Shown here one piece after another: positions 47,674 through 56,152 of a DNA stretch of 64,000 nucleotides. The DNA comes from Sneathiella litorea (GTDB taxonomy: Bacteria; Pseudomonadota; Alphaproteobacteria; Sneathiellales; Sneathiellaceae), in the NCBI RefSeq assembly GCF_009882915.1, contig NZ_WTUW01000002.1:620309-684308 (forward strand), given 5' to 3'. How positions within the stretch are numbered: the stretch's first letter is position 1; each line of letters opens with the position of its first letter. The notes under the pieces were generated by a model, which was not told where the DNA came from, made no database searches, and worked only from the letters and a program-made list of their open reading frames with translations. The position numbers and the translations under genes were made by a program.

Positions 47674-48276
47674 TTAAAATTCCTTCTCTTCCTCGTCTTC
47701 GAGGGCGTCTTCTTCTGTTTGGGCAAGATCATTGAAAATCCCGGTGGGTTCCGTGCTGAGCAGGCCAGCGGCTTTCATCTCGTCAAATCCTGGCAGATCC
47801 TTAATATCATCAAGGCCGAAATGAATAAGGAAGTCTTCTGTCACGCCATAGGTGACGGGCCGGCCCGGTGTCCGGCGGCGGCCACGCGGGCGAATCCAGC
47901 CCGCATCGAACAATACATCCATGGTCCCGCGACTGAGTCCCACCCCGCGGATTTCCTCGATTTCAGCGCGGGTCGCAGGTTGGTGATAGGCAATAATCGC
48001 GAGGGTTTCCAGTGCTGCGCGGCTGAGACGCCGAGTGGTCTCCCGCTCCTCTTCCAGTAACCAGGAAAGGTCCGGCGCGGTCAGGAAGGTCCATTTACCC
48101 GCGAGCCGGGCAAGGTTCACGCCCTTATGGCGGTATTGCTCCTCTATGGTGGAGAGAATGGCAGGGATATCGGCCCCCTCGGGCAATCGTTCAGCCAAGA
48201 CGGCCTCATCCAGCGGCTCTTTTGAGGCAAAAAGCAAGGCTTCCGCCATTCTGACATGCTCAGGATCCAGACTCAT
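47674..48276 (-). CDS. scpB: Segregation and condensation protein B
   Basis: A 200-residue kleisin partner with two winged helices: MAEALLFASKEPLDEAVLAERLP, ALETLAIIAYHQPATRAEIEEIRGV and YGVTEDFLIHFGLDDIKDLPG. It overlaps scpA by four bases. It works with SMC in chromosome organisation. Confidence 0.96.
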   Translation of the reverse strand: MSLDPEHVRMAEALLFASKEPLDEAVLAERLPEGADIPAILSTIEEQYRHKGVNLARLAGKWTFLTAPDLSWLLEEERETTRRLSRAALETLAIIAYHQPATRAEIEEIRGVGLSRGTMDVLFDAGWIRPRGRRRTPGRPVTYGVTEDFLIHFGLDDIKDLPGFDEMKAAGLLSTEPTGIFNDLAQTEEDALEDEEEKEF

Positions 48277-49067
48277 TGTCCGCTCTTCCTCTTCTTCACC
48301 TGTATTGGTCCGAATGTCGCGCCCTGACGAAGCTCGAGCTGTCCTTCCTTTGCCATCTGCAGGCTCGCAAGCAATGTCGATGCCTGGGCCGAACGGCGGC
48401 TGAACGGGTCAGAGATATTTTCCGGCAAATAGGCCATCAGGTCCGTCCATTCCGGCAGGGTTCCGAGCATCTTTTCAAGCCGATCAAGCGCTGCCTCTAC
48501 TGAGAAGACGGCATCGCGCATCAGCCGGAGCGGATTGATAATTCCCTTTCGCTCTTTCTGCGCGGCATAGGCCTGCAAGAGTTCGCGCAAGGTACATTCA
48601 TATTTCGAATGCCGGGTAATACGGATGGCTTCCGGGCGGCCGCGTTGCAGCCGGTCACGCCCGACAACCGTCCCGTTCATCAGCTTCTCCGCCGCCTCGC
48701 GCATCGCTTCCAGTTTTTTCAGCAAAAACGCGAGCCGGTCCGCGAGTTCCTCCCCGCTCGGGCCGTCATCTTCTTCGGCCGGGAGCAACAGACGCGATTT
48801 CAGATAGGCGAGCCAGGCCGCCATCACCAGATAGTCCGCCGCCACCTCAAGACGCAGGGCGCGGGCCTGCTCGATAAAGGCGAGATACTGCTCCGCCAGC
48901 TGCAGGATGGAGATTTTAAGGAGATCGACCTTCTGGTCCCGCGCGAGCACCAGCAAAACATCCAACGGCCCTTCATAGCCGTCAAGATCTACCAGAAGGG
49001 CTTGGGAGGTAAGCGGAATAACCTCGGTGTTTTTCTGCCCCGCGTCGTCGAAGGACCCCTTATCCAC
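48273..49067 (-). CDS. scpA: Segregation and condensation protein A
   Basis: A 264-residue kleisin: LLVDLDGYEGPLDVLLVLARDQKVDLLKISI is the N-terminal SMC-binding part, and VMAAWLAYLKSRLLLP is the ScpB-contact helix. It overlaps scpB and follows the site-2 protease by 49 bases. Confidence 0.96.
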   Translation of the reverse strand: MDKGSFDDAGQKNTEVIPLTSQALLVDLDGYEGPLDVLLVLARDQKVDLLKISILQLAEQYLAFIEQARALRLEVAADYLVMAAWLAYLKSRLLLPAEEDDGPSGEELADRLAFLLKKLEAMREAAEKLMNGTVVGRDRLQRGRPEAIRITRHSKYECTLRELLQAYAAQKERKGIINPLRLMRDAVFSVEAALDRLEKMLGTLPEWTDLMAYLPENISDPFSRRSAQASTLLASLQMAKEGQLELRQGATFGPIQVKKRKSGQ

Positions 49068-49116
49068 GGTGCGTTGCCTCGTATGCTTCTCGTGACCATG
49101 TCAACATCACAAAAGC

Positions 49117-49803
49117 CTAGCCCAGACCCGCCAGATTGGCAATCAGATTGACCACATAGCTGATGGGTCCTGTGAACAGCCAGTTCAGCAGATCAACCTC
49201 CATGCCAAGTTGGCGCGTGATCATGGGAAGGATGAAAATCACCCCGATCAGTATAAAGAACCCATAGCGTTCCAGCCGGGCAAGTGGCAAGGCAAGTCTA
49301 TCCGGAAGAATGCCAACGGCCACCCGCCCGCCGTCCAGCGGCGGCAGCGGAAGCAGGTTAAAAACACCCAATACGACATTGAGAATAATACCGTTTTTGC
49401 AATTAAGGGCGAACCATTGAGCCATCTCCCCCGGGAACAGCGGCAAAAGATGAAAGCCGAGTGCAAAAAGGAAGGCGAGCAGGAAATTCATGCCCGGCCC
49501 GGCCAGCGCCACCCAGATCATGTCGCGGCGTGGATTGCCGAGGCGGCCGAAATTGACCGGCACCGGCTTGGCATAGCCAAACAGGAATGGCGCCTTGATC
49601 AGCAGCAGGAATCCGGGGATGATAATCGTGCCCATCGGGTCGATATGCTTGAACGGGTTAAAGGTCACCCGTCCCAGCCGCTTCGCCGTATCATCGCCCA
49701 GTTTCCAGGCAACGAAACCATGCGCGGCCTCATGCAGGGTGATGGCCGAAAGGGCCGGAACCAACCAGACAGAAATCTGGTAAACTATATTGCCAATATC
49801 CAT
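49117..49803 (-). CDS. Site-2 protease family (M50) membrane protein
   Basis: About 228 residues; the start at 49803 overlaps the nagZ stop (TAATG). The zinc motif is ITLHEAAHGFVAW (HExxH) and the third ligand lies in LLPLPPLDGGRV (NxxPxxxLDG type). It lacks PDZ domains. It probably cuts transmembrane proteins in the inner membrane. It sits between nagZ and scpA, as in many relatives. Confidence 0.9.
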   Translation of the reverse strand: MDIGNIVYQISVWLVPALSAITLHEAAHGFVAWKLGDDTAKRLGRVTFNPFKHIDPMGTIIIPGFLLLIKAPFLFGYAKPVPVNFGRLGNPRRDMIWVALAGPGMNFLLAFLFALGFHLLPLFPGEMAQWFALNCKNGIILNVVLGVFNLLPLPPLDGGRVAVGILPDRLALPLARLERYGFFILIGVIFILPMITRQLGMEVDLLNWLFTGPISYVVNLIANLAGLG

Positions 49804-50843
49804 TACGCGGCATCCCCGCTCAACAGCTCCGTTAGCCGCACTTGGTCCGCATCGCGGTCCCATTTACCCGGCGGATGATCAAACACGCGATTGCCGCGGT
49901 CGATCCGCGCCTGCGCTTCTTCCCCTAGCAGCGGGCAGACGGCCGCCACTTCCTGCATCTCAGCGAGAACGCCCGAGCAATGAAGAACGATATCCACACC
50001 AGCCGCCAATGCAGCCGTTGCCCTCTCGGCAAGGCCGCCCGAAAGTGCCTCCATATTGAGGTCATCGGTTAGCAATAATCCGCTAAAGCCAATCTCCCCG
50101 CGGATTACATCTTCAACAATGGTCCTGGACTGGGTCGCTGGTTGATCTGGATCGATATCGTCAAAAACGATATGACTTGTCATCCCCCAGGGCAGCATGG
50201 AAAGCGCCTTGAAGGGCGCAAAATCAGTTTCCTGCAAGACATTGTGGGGCGTCGGAACATGGGGCAAGGCGAGATGGCTGTCGACTGTTGCCCGGCCATG
50301 GCCCGGAATGTGCTTGATGACCGGGATTATGCCCGCCGTCAGCATTTCCTCCACTACCACCGCGCCGAACCGCGCAACAATTTCCGGATCGCCCGCGAAA
50401 GCGCGATTTCCGATAGCATCGACAGTTTCCGGGAGCCGGAGGTCAAGGCAGGGCGAACAATTGACGGTGATCCCCGCCTCCCTCAGGTCCGAGTTGATCA
50501 AGCGCGTTGTGAGCCGCAGCGCCTCAATGGCGCGCTCCGGTTCTGTTTCATAGAGATCCCCGAAATAGCCGAAGGGCTTTGCCTCAAACCAGTGGGGGCT
50601 GCGCAGGCGTTGCACCCGGCCACCCTCCTGATCGATCAGGACAGGCGCATCGGGGCGCCCGACCGCGCTGCGCAAGGATTTGACAAGTTTCTTGAGCTGC
50701 TTCGGTGTCTCAACATTCCGGGCAAAGAGGATAAAGCCGAAAGGCTGCTCCGCCTTGAAGAATTTCTTCTCCGCCGCCGAGAGCTTGGTTCCCTCACATC
50801 CAAAAATGACAGACTTGCAGTTGGATAAATCAACCGCTGACAA
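49803..50843 (-). CDS. nagZ: Beta-N-acetylhexosaminidase NagZ
   Basis: A 346-residue GH3 enzyme that removes GlcNAc from muropeptides in peptidoglycan recycling. Motifs are LIDQEGGRVQRLRSPHW, KHIPGHGRATVDSHLALP (catalytic His) and LLLTDDLNMEALSGG (nucleophile Asp). The start is TTG at 50843, with AGGAT before it, and overlaps the SPOR stop by 14 bases. Cytoplasmic. Confidence 0.95.
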   Translation of the reverse strand: MSAVDLSNCKSVIFGCEGTKLSAAEKKFFKAEQPFGFILFARNVETPKQLKKLVKSLRSAVGRPDAPVLIDQEGGRVQRLRSPHWFEAKPFGYFGDLYETEPERAIEALRLTTRLINSDLREAGITVNCSPCLDLRLPETVDAIGNRAFAGDPEIVARFGAVVVEEMLTAGIIPVIKHIPGHGRATVDSHLALPHVPTPHNVLQETDFAPFKALSMLPWGMTSHIVFDDIDPDQPATQSRTIVEDVIRGEIGFSGLLLTDDLNMEALSGGLAERATAALAAGVDIVLHCSGVLAEMQEVAAVCPLLGEEAQARIDRGNRVFDHPPGKWDRDADQVRLTELLSGDAA

Positions 50844-51696
50844 CGAGACAATCCTGCTTCTGCGCCTTCAGATCGCTACATAGCTTGTTTGCACTATCAC
50901 GACTGCCATATGCACCAAGCTGCAACCGGAAATAGGTACCCTTGTCCTCAACCGCGACATTCTCCACACGATAGCTGAGGCCGGAGAGAAGCGATTCGAA
51001 TTTGGAGGAGAGCATCGACCATTGTTTCTCTGCCGCATCAGAAGACCGGAAAGAACCGACCTGTACCCGGTACATTGGCCCGCTTGTTTTGGGCGCATCC
51101 ACTGCCTTGGGAGTGGGCACTGCCGCGACTTCAACCTTTTTCTCGACAGGCTTTGGCTCGACTTTCTCGGCCACCTCCGCAGGCTTTTCAATCGCCACCA
51201 CGGCATTATCGTTCACAGCCGCCGTTTCAGTGGCCTCTGACTTGCTTGTCGGCGCTTCCTTCGTTGCTTTCTCAATAAGGGTTTCAAGTTTGTTTTCATC
51301 CGCCGCTTTTTCGACATCACTCACGGCCGTTTCCGGCGCCGTTTCAACCGCCTCGTCTCTTGTGGCATCCTCCGGTGGCGGCATCAGCTTTTCGACCTTT
51401 TCGGACGCCTCCTCCGATTGAAGCACATTAAAAACCTGCTTATCCTGATTGGGTATTTCCATCCCGCCCGGATCCTCGGGCTTGATTTTTACAGGTGTGG
51501 TGTCAGCGCTGATGATCGGAGGGGCAAGCTGGACACCCTTTTTCACGCCTTGGTCATAGGCATACCAGATGCCAATGCCGAAACCGCCAACTATCAGGAG
51601 GGCGAGAATGCCGCCAATCCATTTTCGGCGGCTTACACGGGGCTCATCCTCGCCATCATAGAAGTCATCGTCCAGATAATCATCTTCGCCAGTCAC
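50830..51696 (-). CDS. SPOR-domain membrane protein
   Basis: A 288-residue inner-membrane protein: acidic N-terminus, a membrane helix (WIGGILALLIVGGFGIGIWYAY), a long charged linker and a C-terminal SPOR domain (MYRVQVGSFRSSDAAEKQWSML, YFRLQLGAYGSRDSANKLC) that binds denuded septal peptidoglycan. It starts at GTG 51696, directly after the upstream stop, with its ribosome site AAAGGAG in the end of that gene. Confidence 0.92.
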   Translation of the reverse strand: MTGEDDYLDDDFYDGEDEPRVSRRKWIGGILALLIVGGFGIGIWYAYDQGVKKGVQLAPPIISADTTPVKIKPEDPGGMEIPNQDKQVFNVLQSEEASEKVEKLMPPPEDATRDEAVETAPETAVSDVEKAADENKLETLIEKATKEAPTSKSEATETAAVNDNAVVAIEKPAEVAEKVEPKPVEKKVEVAAVPTPKAVDAPKTSGPMYRVQVGSFRSSDAAEKQWSMLSSKFESLLSGLSYRVENVAVEDKGTYFRLQLGAYGSRDSANKLCSDLKAQKQDCLVVSG

Positions 51697-52722
51697 TTAA
51701 CCGTACTCCTTTACAGAATCGACGCCGAGAAGTGTGACGCCGCCGATTATAATTGTCTCAAGGGCAACCAGCAGAACATGCCGTGCCGACCGTTCCGCCC
51801 GTGTCGTCAGGTAACCTGACGATATAGGATGGACCCTCTCAACGAGTTTGAAAAATAGCAAGGAAAGCTCCTGGAGGAAAGAGGCGAGATAAAAACAATC
51901 CCGCTTCAACACAGTGCGCTCAAGCGCTAGCGGCCAGTCGTTCATACGCCGCGCCAACGCCACCTCTTCAGGTAATTTCAAAACCGACATATCCACCCCC
52001 TCGCCCAACTCGGATTTCGCCTCTTCCATCGCCGTCATGAACCGCGCGAGCATCAACCGCGCATAGGGAATGGCGAAAACAGGATTATCGTAGCTCTTGT
52101 CTATGGCTAAAATAGGGCTGAACGCATCAATAAAGCCCGGCGGATTGGCGATCAGGGCGAACTTTAACTTCGCCTCTGTGCATCGTGCAATGGCAGAAGG
52201 TAGAGGGAATCCGGTTGCCTCCCTCTCCGGCTGGACGCCCCGGTCCCATTCAGCGCCGATCAGCGTGGCAATCCGTCCCAATATCTCGGCATTCATCTTT
52301 TGACGGTAACTGAAGAGATCATTTACCTCCGCCGGAACAGGACCATCGATTTTTTCGACCGCCATCCCTTCAGTCCCGAATTCCGCTCCTTCACCCTTAA
52401 CCAGTAAAATATTTTTTAACCAGTATTTATTGTTATATATGAGATTGATATAGCCATTTTTCTCCAACCGAACATCGGCAATCCCTTCCAGCTTTTTAAA
52501 CGCGAAAGCAAGGCTATCCGACGCTTCTTTAGAATCTATGTTCTTATTTGATTTCAATATAATAGAAGAATTTGTTGAGAGGTCACCCCAACTACGTTCC
52601 CTGGGAGGGCGCAGAATAATTTCCTGCCGCACTGCCTCCTGCGCCTGACGATCCGGCAGTCCAATCCCCTCAAGGGCGGCGTCAAGAGCCCTTCGGGCAT
52701 GAGTTATATAGCTGATAGACAT
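51697..52722 (-). CDS. ArgRS-like protein lacking the catalytic domain (DALR protein)
   Basis: A 341-residue intact frame made of two ArgRS ends. Residues 1-105 resemble the N-terminal tRNA-binding domain (RPPRERSWGDLSTNSSIIL, GYINLIYNNKYWLKNILL); residues 183-341 resemble the end of the catalytic fold and the DALR anticodon-binding domain (SYDNPVFAIPYARLMLARF, HVLLVALETIIIGGVTLLGVD). The Rossmann catalytic core with HIGH and KMSKS is missing; a 75-residue linker replaces about 300 residues (a usual ArgRS is about 580). So it should bind tRNA-Arg but not charge it. It lies at the usual argS locus. ATG 52722 is preferred over TTG 52758. Confidence 0.8.
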   Translation of the reverse strand: MSISYITHARRALDAALEGIGLPDRQAQEAVRQEIILRPPRERSWGDLSTNSSIILKSNKNIDSKEASDSLAFAFKKLEGIADVRLEKNGYINLIYNNKYWLKNILLVKGEGAEFGTEGMAVEKIDGPVPAEVNDLFSYRQKMNAEILGRIATLIGAEWDRGVQPEREATGFPLPSAIARCTEAKLKFALIANPPGFIDAFSPILAIDKSYDNPVFAIPYARLMLARFMTAMEEAKSELGEGVDMSVLKLPEEVALARRMNDWPLALERTVLKRDCFYLASFLQELSLLFFKLVERVHPISSGYLTTRAERSARHVLLVALETIIIGGVTLLGVDSVKEYG

Positions 52723-52812
52723 AAAATGCGGTACTTTTCCGGGGCGATCAATTGACAAACAGGCATATGATTAATACATCATTTGCTATATAGTCTCTAT
52801 AACGGAGGTGAA

Positions 52813-52836
52813 ATGCCTTTGTCATTTGGGAATTAA
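52813..52836 (+). CDS. Seven-codon leader peptide upstream of erpA
   Basis: GGAGGTGA is followed by ATG at 52813, encoding MPLSFGN and ending at TAA 52836, 6 bases before erpA. It has a better ribosome site than erpA itself and lies in the same frame, with two in-frame stop codons between. It could couple translation or respond to a nutrient (inference). Confidence 0.35.
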   Translation: MPLSFGN

Positions 52837-52842
52837 AGATAA

Positions 52843-53193
52843 ATGTCTGTCATGGATACAATAGAACCGCCCGTCAAACTGTCAGAATCGGCGGCTGATC
52901 GAATAAATGCCATTGTCGAGGAAATGAACTCCGACAAGAAGATGTTGCGTGTTGCGGTGAATGGCGGCGGTTGCTCTGGTTTTCAGTACAGTTTCGATCT
53001 TGAGGATACGCAAAACCCGGACGATGTGGCGGTCATCAACAAGGGCGCGACCCTGCTTGTGGACCAGCTGTCCCTGATGTATCTCGCCGGGTCGGAAATT
53101 GATTTCGTTGAGGACATGATCGGTGCGTCCTTCCAGATCAAGAACCCGAACGCGACGGCGTCCTGCTCCTGTGGATCATCATTTGCCATTTGA
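52843..53193 (+). CDS. erpA: Iron-sulfur cluster insertion protein ErpA
   Basis: A 116-residue A-type carrier. The cluster-binding cysteines lie in VNGGGCSGFQYSFDLED and the C-terminal SCSCGSSFAI. It hands 4Fe-4S clusters to target enzymes. An ATG at 52852 is also possible. In most relatives dgt and argS are divergent from it; here dgt is absent. Confidence 0.95.
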   Translation: MSVMDTIEPPVKLSESAADRINAIVEEMNSDKKMLRVAVNGGGCSGFQYSFDLEDTQNPDDVAVINKGATLLVDQLSLMYLAGSEIDFVEDMIGASFQIKNPNATASCSCGSSFAI

Positions 53194-53213
53194 TTGACGC
53201 GGCAAAGATGTTA

Positions 53214-53247
53214 GAAAAAAGGCCCGGTTTTCGCCGGGCTTTTGTTT
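53214..53247. terminator. Terminator after erpA
   Basis: AAAAAAG, GCCCGG (53222-53227), loop TTTTCG, CCGGGC (53234-53239) and TTTTGTTTT. It lies before the xthA ribosome site. Confidence 0.75.
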
Positions 53248-53262
53248 TATGTGAGGGGTGAC

Positions 53263-54030
53263 ATGAAGATAGCCAGCTGGAACGTCAATTCGGTGAAAGC
53301 GCGCCTGCCGCGGCTTGTCGACTACCTGAAGGATTACGCCCCCGATGTGCTCTGCCTGCAGGAACTGAAAGTCATCGACGACAATTTCCCGCGGCTGGAG
53401 GTCGAGGAACTGGGCTATAATGTCGAGACCCATGGCCAGAAGACCTATAACGGGGTGGCGATCCTCTCCAAACACCCAATCGAGGATGTGATGCGCGGCC
53501 TGCCGGGCGATGATGCGGACGAACAGGCCCGCTATATCGAGGCGACAGTAGGCAATGTCCGCATCGCTTCCATCTACCTGCCGAACGGCAACCCGACGGA
53601 CACGGAAAAGTTTCCCTATAAGCTTGGATGGATGGACCGGCTGATCACCCGCGGGAAACACCTCCTCACACTGGAGGAACCGACGGTGCTTGCGGGCGAC
53701 TATAATGTTATTCCGCAGGATGAAGATTGCTACGACCCGAAAGCCTGGGAAGGTGATGCCCTCACCCGCATTGAGAGCCGCAACCGCTTCCGCCAGCTTC
53801 TTAATTTTGGCTACACCGATGCTTATCGCGCCTTCACGCCGGATGTGAACTACACCTATTGGGATTATCAACGGGGGGCGTGGCAAAAGGATCACGGCAT
53901 CCGCATCGACCATCTCCTCCTCTCGCCGCAGGCGACCGACCGGATGACGGAAGTCGGTATCGACAAGGGCCCGCGCGGCCAGGAAAAACCCTCCGATCAT
54001 ACACCGATCTGGGTCGATCTCGCGGATTAG
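53263..54030 (+). CDS. xthA: Exodeoxyribonuclease III
   Basis: A 255-residue AP endonuclease/3'-5' exonuclease: MKIASWNVNSVKARLPRL, DVLCLQELKV, AGDYNVIPQDED and the C-terminal SDHTPIWVDL with the catalytic His. The start ATG 53263 has GAGGGG; the TTG at 53242 is rejected. It repairs abasic sites. Confidence 0.97.
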   Translation: MKIASWNVNSVKARLPRLVDYLKDYAPDVLCLQELKVIDDNFPRLEVEELGYNVETHGQKTYNGVAILSKHPIEDVMRGLPGDDADEQARYIEATVGNVRIASIYLPNGNPTDTEKFPYKLGWMDRLITRGKHLLTLEEPTVLAGDYNVIPQDEDCYDPKAWEGDALTRIESRNRFRQLLNFGYTDAYRAFTPDVNYTYWDYQRGAWQKDHGIRIDHLLLSPQATDRMTEVGIDKGPRGQEKPSDHTPIWVDLAD

Positions 54031-54061
54031 CGCTTCTGCTGCCTTTCCTCCTCTATGCATA

Positions 54062-54095
54062 AAAAAGCCCGCCGGGGATGCCGGCGGGCTTTTTC
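54062..54095. terminator. Bidirectional terminator between xthA and ilvD
   Basis: AAAAAGCCCGCCGG, loop GGATG, CCGGCGGGCTTTTT forms a 9-10 bp stem with A and T runs on both sides, serving both convergent genes. Confidence 0.92.
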
Positions 54096-54111
54096 GTTGA
54101 TTGAAGCTGGC

Positions 54112-55965
54112 TTAGCGCTTGAGCTGGCTCACGTCGCGGACAGCGCCACGGGCGGCGCTGGTGGTCAGCGCGGCATAGGCACGAAGGGCTTGGGAGACTT
54201 TCCGGGCGCGCGGTTTTGTTGGCGCCCAGCCCTTGGCCCCCTTCGCATCCATCTTGATCCGGCGGTCGGCCAGTTCATCATCGGAAATACGCAAGCTTAT
54301 GGTCCGGTTCGGGATGTCGATATCGATGATATCCCCTTCCTCCACCAGGCCGATCGCCCCGCCTTCCGCCGCTTCCGGGGAAGCATGACCGATGGACAGA
54401 CCGGAGGTGCCGCCAGAGAAACGTCCGTCCGTCAGCAGCGCACATTCCTTACCGAGGCCCTTCGACTTCAGGTAGGAGGTCGGGTACAGCATTTCCTGCA
54501 TTCCGGGGCCGCCCTTCGGTCCCTCATAAACAATCACGACCACGTCTCCGGCCACGACCTTGTCACCGAGAATGGCCTCGACCGCGGCGTCCTGACTTTC
54601 GAACAGGCGTGCCGGGCCGGAAAACTTGAGAATGCTCTCATCAACGCCGGCCGTCTTGACGATACACCCATCCAGCGCAATGTTCCCGTAGAGAACGGCA
54701 AGCCCGCCGTCCTGCGAGTAAGCATGTTCCTTGGACCGAATACAGCCATTTTCCCGGTCTGTATCCAGGCTCGGATAGCGCTTGGACTGGCTGAATGCCT
54801 CCGTCGTGCGCACCCCGCCAGGGCCGGCGCGATAAAATTCCTGCACCGTATTGCTGCGGGTCTGGGTGACGTCCCAAAGCTCGATCGCTTCGGCCATGCT
54901 CGGTGAATGTACCGTCGGTACGTCCGTGTGTAGAAGCTCCGCCCGGGACAGTTCCCCCAGCAGGGCCATGATGCCGCCAGCCCGATGTACATCCTCCATA
55001 TGGTAGTTCTGCGTACTTGGCGCGACCTTGCACAGGTTCGGTATACCGCGGCTCAAGCGATCAATGTCTTGCATGGTGAAATCAATTTCGCCTTCCTGCG
55101 CGGCAGCAAGGAGATGGAGCACCGTATTTGTCGAGCCGCCCATGGCAATATCAAGCGACATGGCATTCTCGAACGCGTTGAACGACGCGATCTCCCGTGG
55201 CAATAGGCCCGCCTCGTCCATTTCATAATGACGGCGGGTGATATCAACAATGGTCCGCGCCGCATCGAGGAAGAGCTGCTTCCGATCCGCATGGGTCGCC
55301 AGCATACTGCCGTTTCCGGGCAGCGCGAGGCCGAGTGCCTCAGTCAGGCAGTTCATGGAGTTGGCGGTAAACATGCCGGAACAGGACCCGCAGGTCGGAC
55401 AGGCGGAGCGTTCGACTTCCGCGACCTGCTCATCGGTAACGTTAGGATCTCCCGCCTGGATCATCGCATCAATCAGGTCGAGGCCGATTTCCTTGCCATC
55501 GGCCATGCCCTTGCCGGCCTCCATCGGGCCACCGGAGACGAACACCGTCGGGATGTTGAGCCGCATCGCCGCCATCAGCATGCCCGGCGTGATCTTGTCG
55601 CAGTTGGAAATGCAGACCAGCGCGTCCGCGCAATGGCCATTGACCATATATTCCACCGCGTCGGCAATCACCTCGCGCGAGGGCAGGCTGTAGAGCATGC
55701 CGTCATGGCCCATGGCGATGCCATCATCGACGGCAATGGTATTGAATTCCTTGGCGACACCGCCGCATTTCTCGATTTCCCGCGCGACCATCTGGCCAAG
55801 ATCCTTCAGATGCACATGGCCGGGGACAAATTGCGTGAAACTGTTGGCAATCGCGATAATCGGCTTTTCAAAATCGCCGTCTTTCATGCCGGTGGCCCGC
55901 CAGAGCGCCCGCGCGCCAGCCATGTTACGTCCCTGCGTGGTGGTTCTTGATCGATATTGGGGCAT
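54112..55965 (-). CDS. ilvD: Dihydroxy-acid dehydratase
   Basis: A 617-residue Fe-S enzyme in valine, leucine and isoleucine synthesis. Cluster cysteines lie in [17 protein letters not shown] and [27 protein letters not shown] and [19 protein letters not shown] are conserved. Length is normal. It is divergent from the zinc/OmpA gene, with a mirrored 10-bp element in the shared promoter region. Confidence 0.98.
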   Translation of the reverse strand: MPQYRSRTTTQGRNMAGARALWRATGMKDGDFEKPIIAIANSFTQFVPGHVHLKDLGQMVAREIEKCGGVAKEFNTIAVDDGIAMGHDGMLYSLPSREVIADAVEYMVNGHCADALVCISNCDKITPGMLMAAMRLNIPTVFVSGGPMEAGKGMADGKEIGLDLIDAMIQAGDPNVTDEQVAEVERSACPTCGSCSGMFTANSMNCLTEALGLALPGNGSMLATHADRKQLFLDAARTIVDITRRHYEMDEAGLLPREIASFNAFENAMSLDIAMGGSTNTVLHLLAAAQEGEIDFTMQDIDRLSRGIPNLCKVAPSTQNYHMEDVHRAGGIMALLGELSRAELLHTDVPTVHSPSMAEAIELWDVTQTRSNTVQEFYRAGPGGVRTTEAFSQSKRYPSLDTDRENGCIRSKEHAYSQDGGLAVLYGNIALDGCIVKTAGVDESILKFSGPARLFESQDAAVEAILGDKVVAGDVVVIVYEGPKGGPGMQEMLYPTSYLKSKGLGKECALLTDGRFSGGTSGLSIGHASPEAAEGGAIGLVEEGDIIDIDIPNRTISLRISDDELADRRIKMDAKGAKGWAPTKPRARKVSQALRAYAALTTSAARGAVRDVSQLKR

Positions 55966-55990
55966 ATTCTTCTCTTTCGTGAAAACTATA

Positions 55991-56144
55991 GCCTCTAGTT
56001 AATACGATCCGGGAGCAAGGACAAGCGCAAGGCAGGTTTTCCCAAGGCCCAGATGAATTTTTTCGCATAAATACACGTAATACTTGTTAATAATGTTTTA
56101 CTTACTATTTATAGGTTTATTTATCTCTTATTAAAACTAGAGGC
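55991..56144. promoter_or_regulatory. Mirrored 10-bp elements in the ilvD/OmpA-like promoter region
   Basis: GCCTCTAGTT (55991-56000) and AACTAGAGGC (56135-56144) are a perfect inverted pair 134 bases apart, each close to one of the divergent genes. Next to both lies TATTAA. The two promoters may share a control element. Confidence 0.4.
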
Positions 56145-56152
56145 ATCAAACC

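Noticed and set aside
50830-50843. 14-base nagZ/SPOR overlap as a frameshift
   Set aside because: Both genes keep full-length family ends; the overlap is normal translational coupling.
51697-52722. The argS-like gene as a frameshifted or pseudogene argS
   Set aside because: The frame is continuous, both ends are well kept and the stop abuts the SPOR start. A decayed gene would have interrupted domains.
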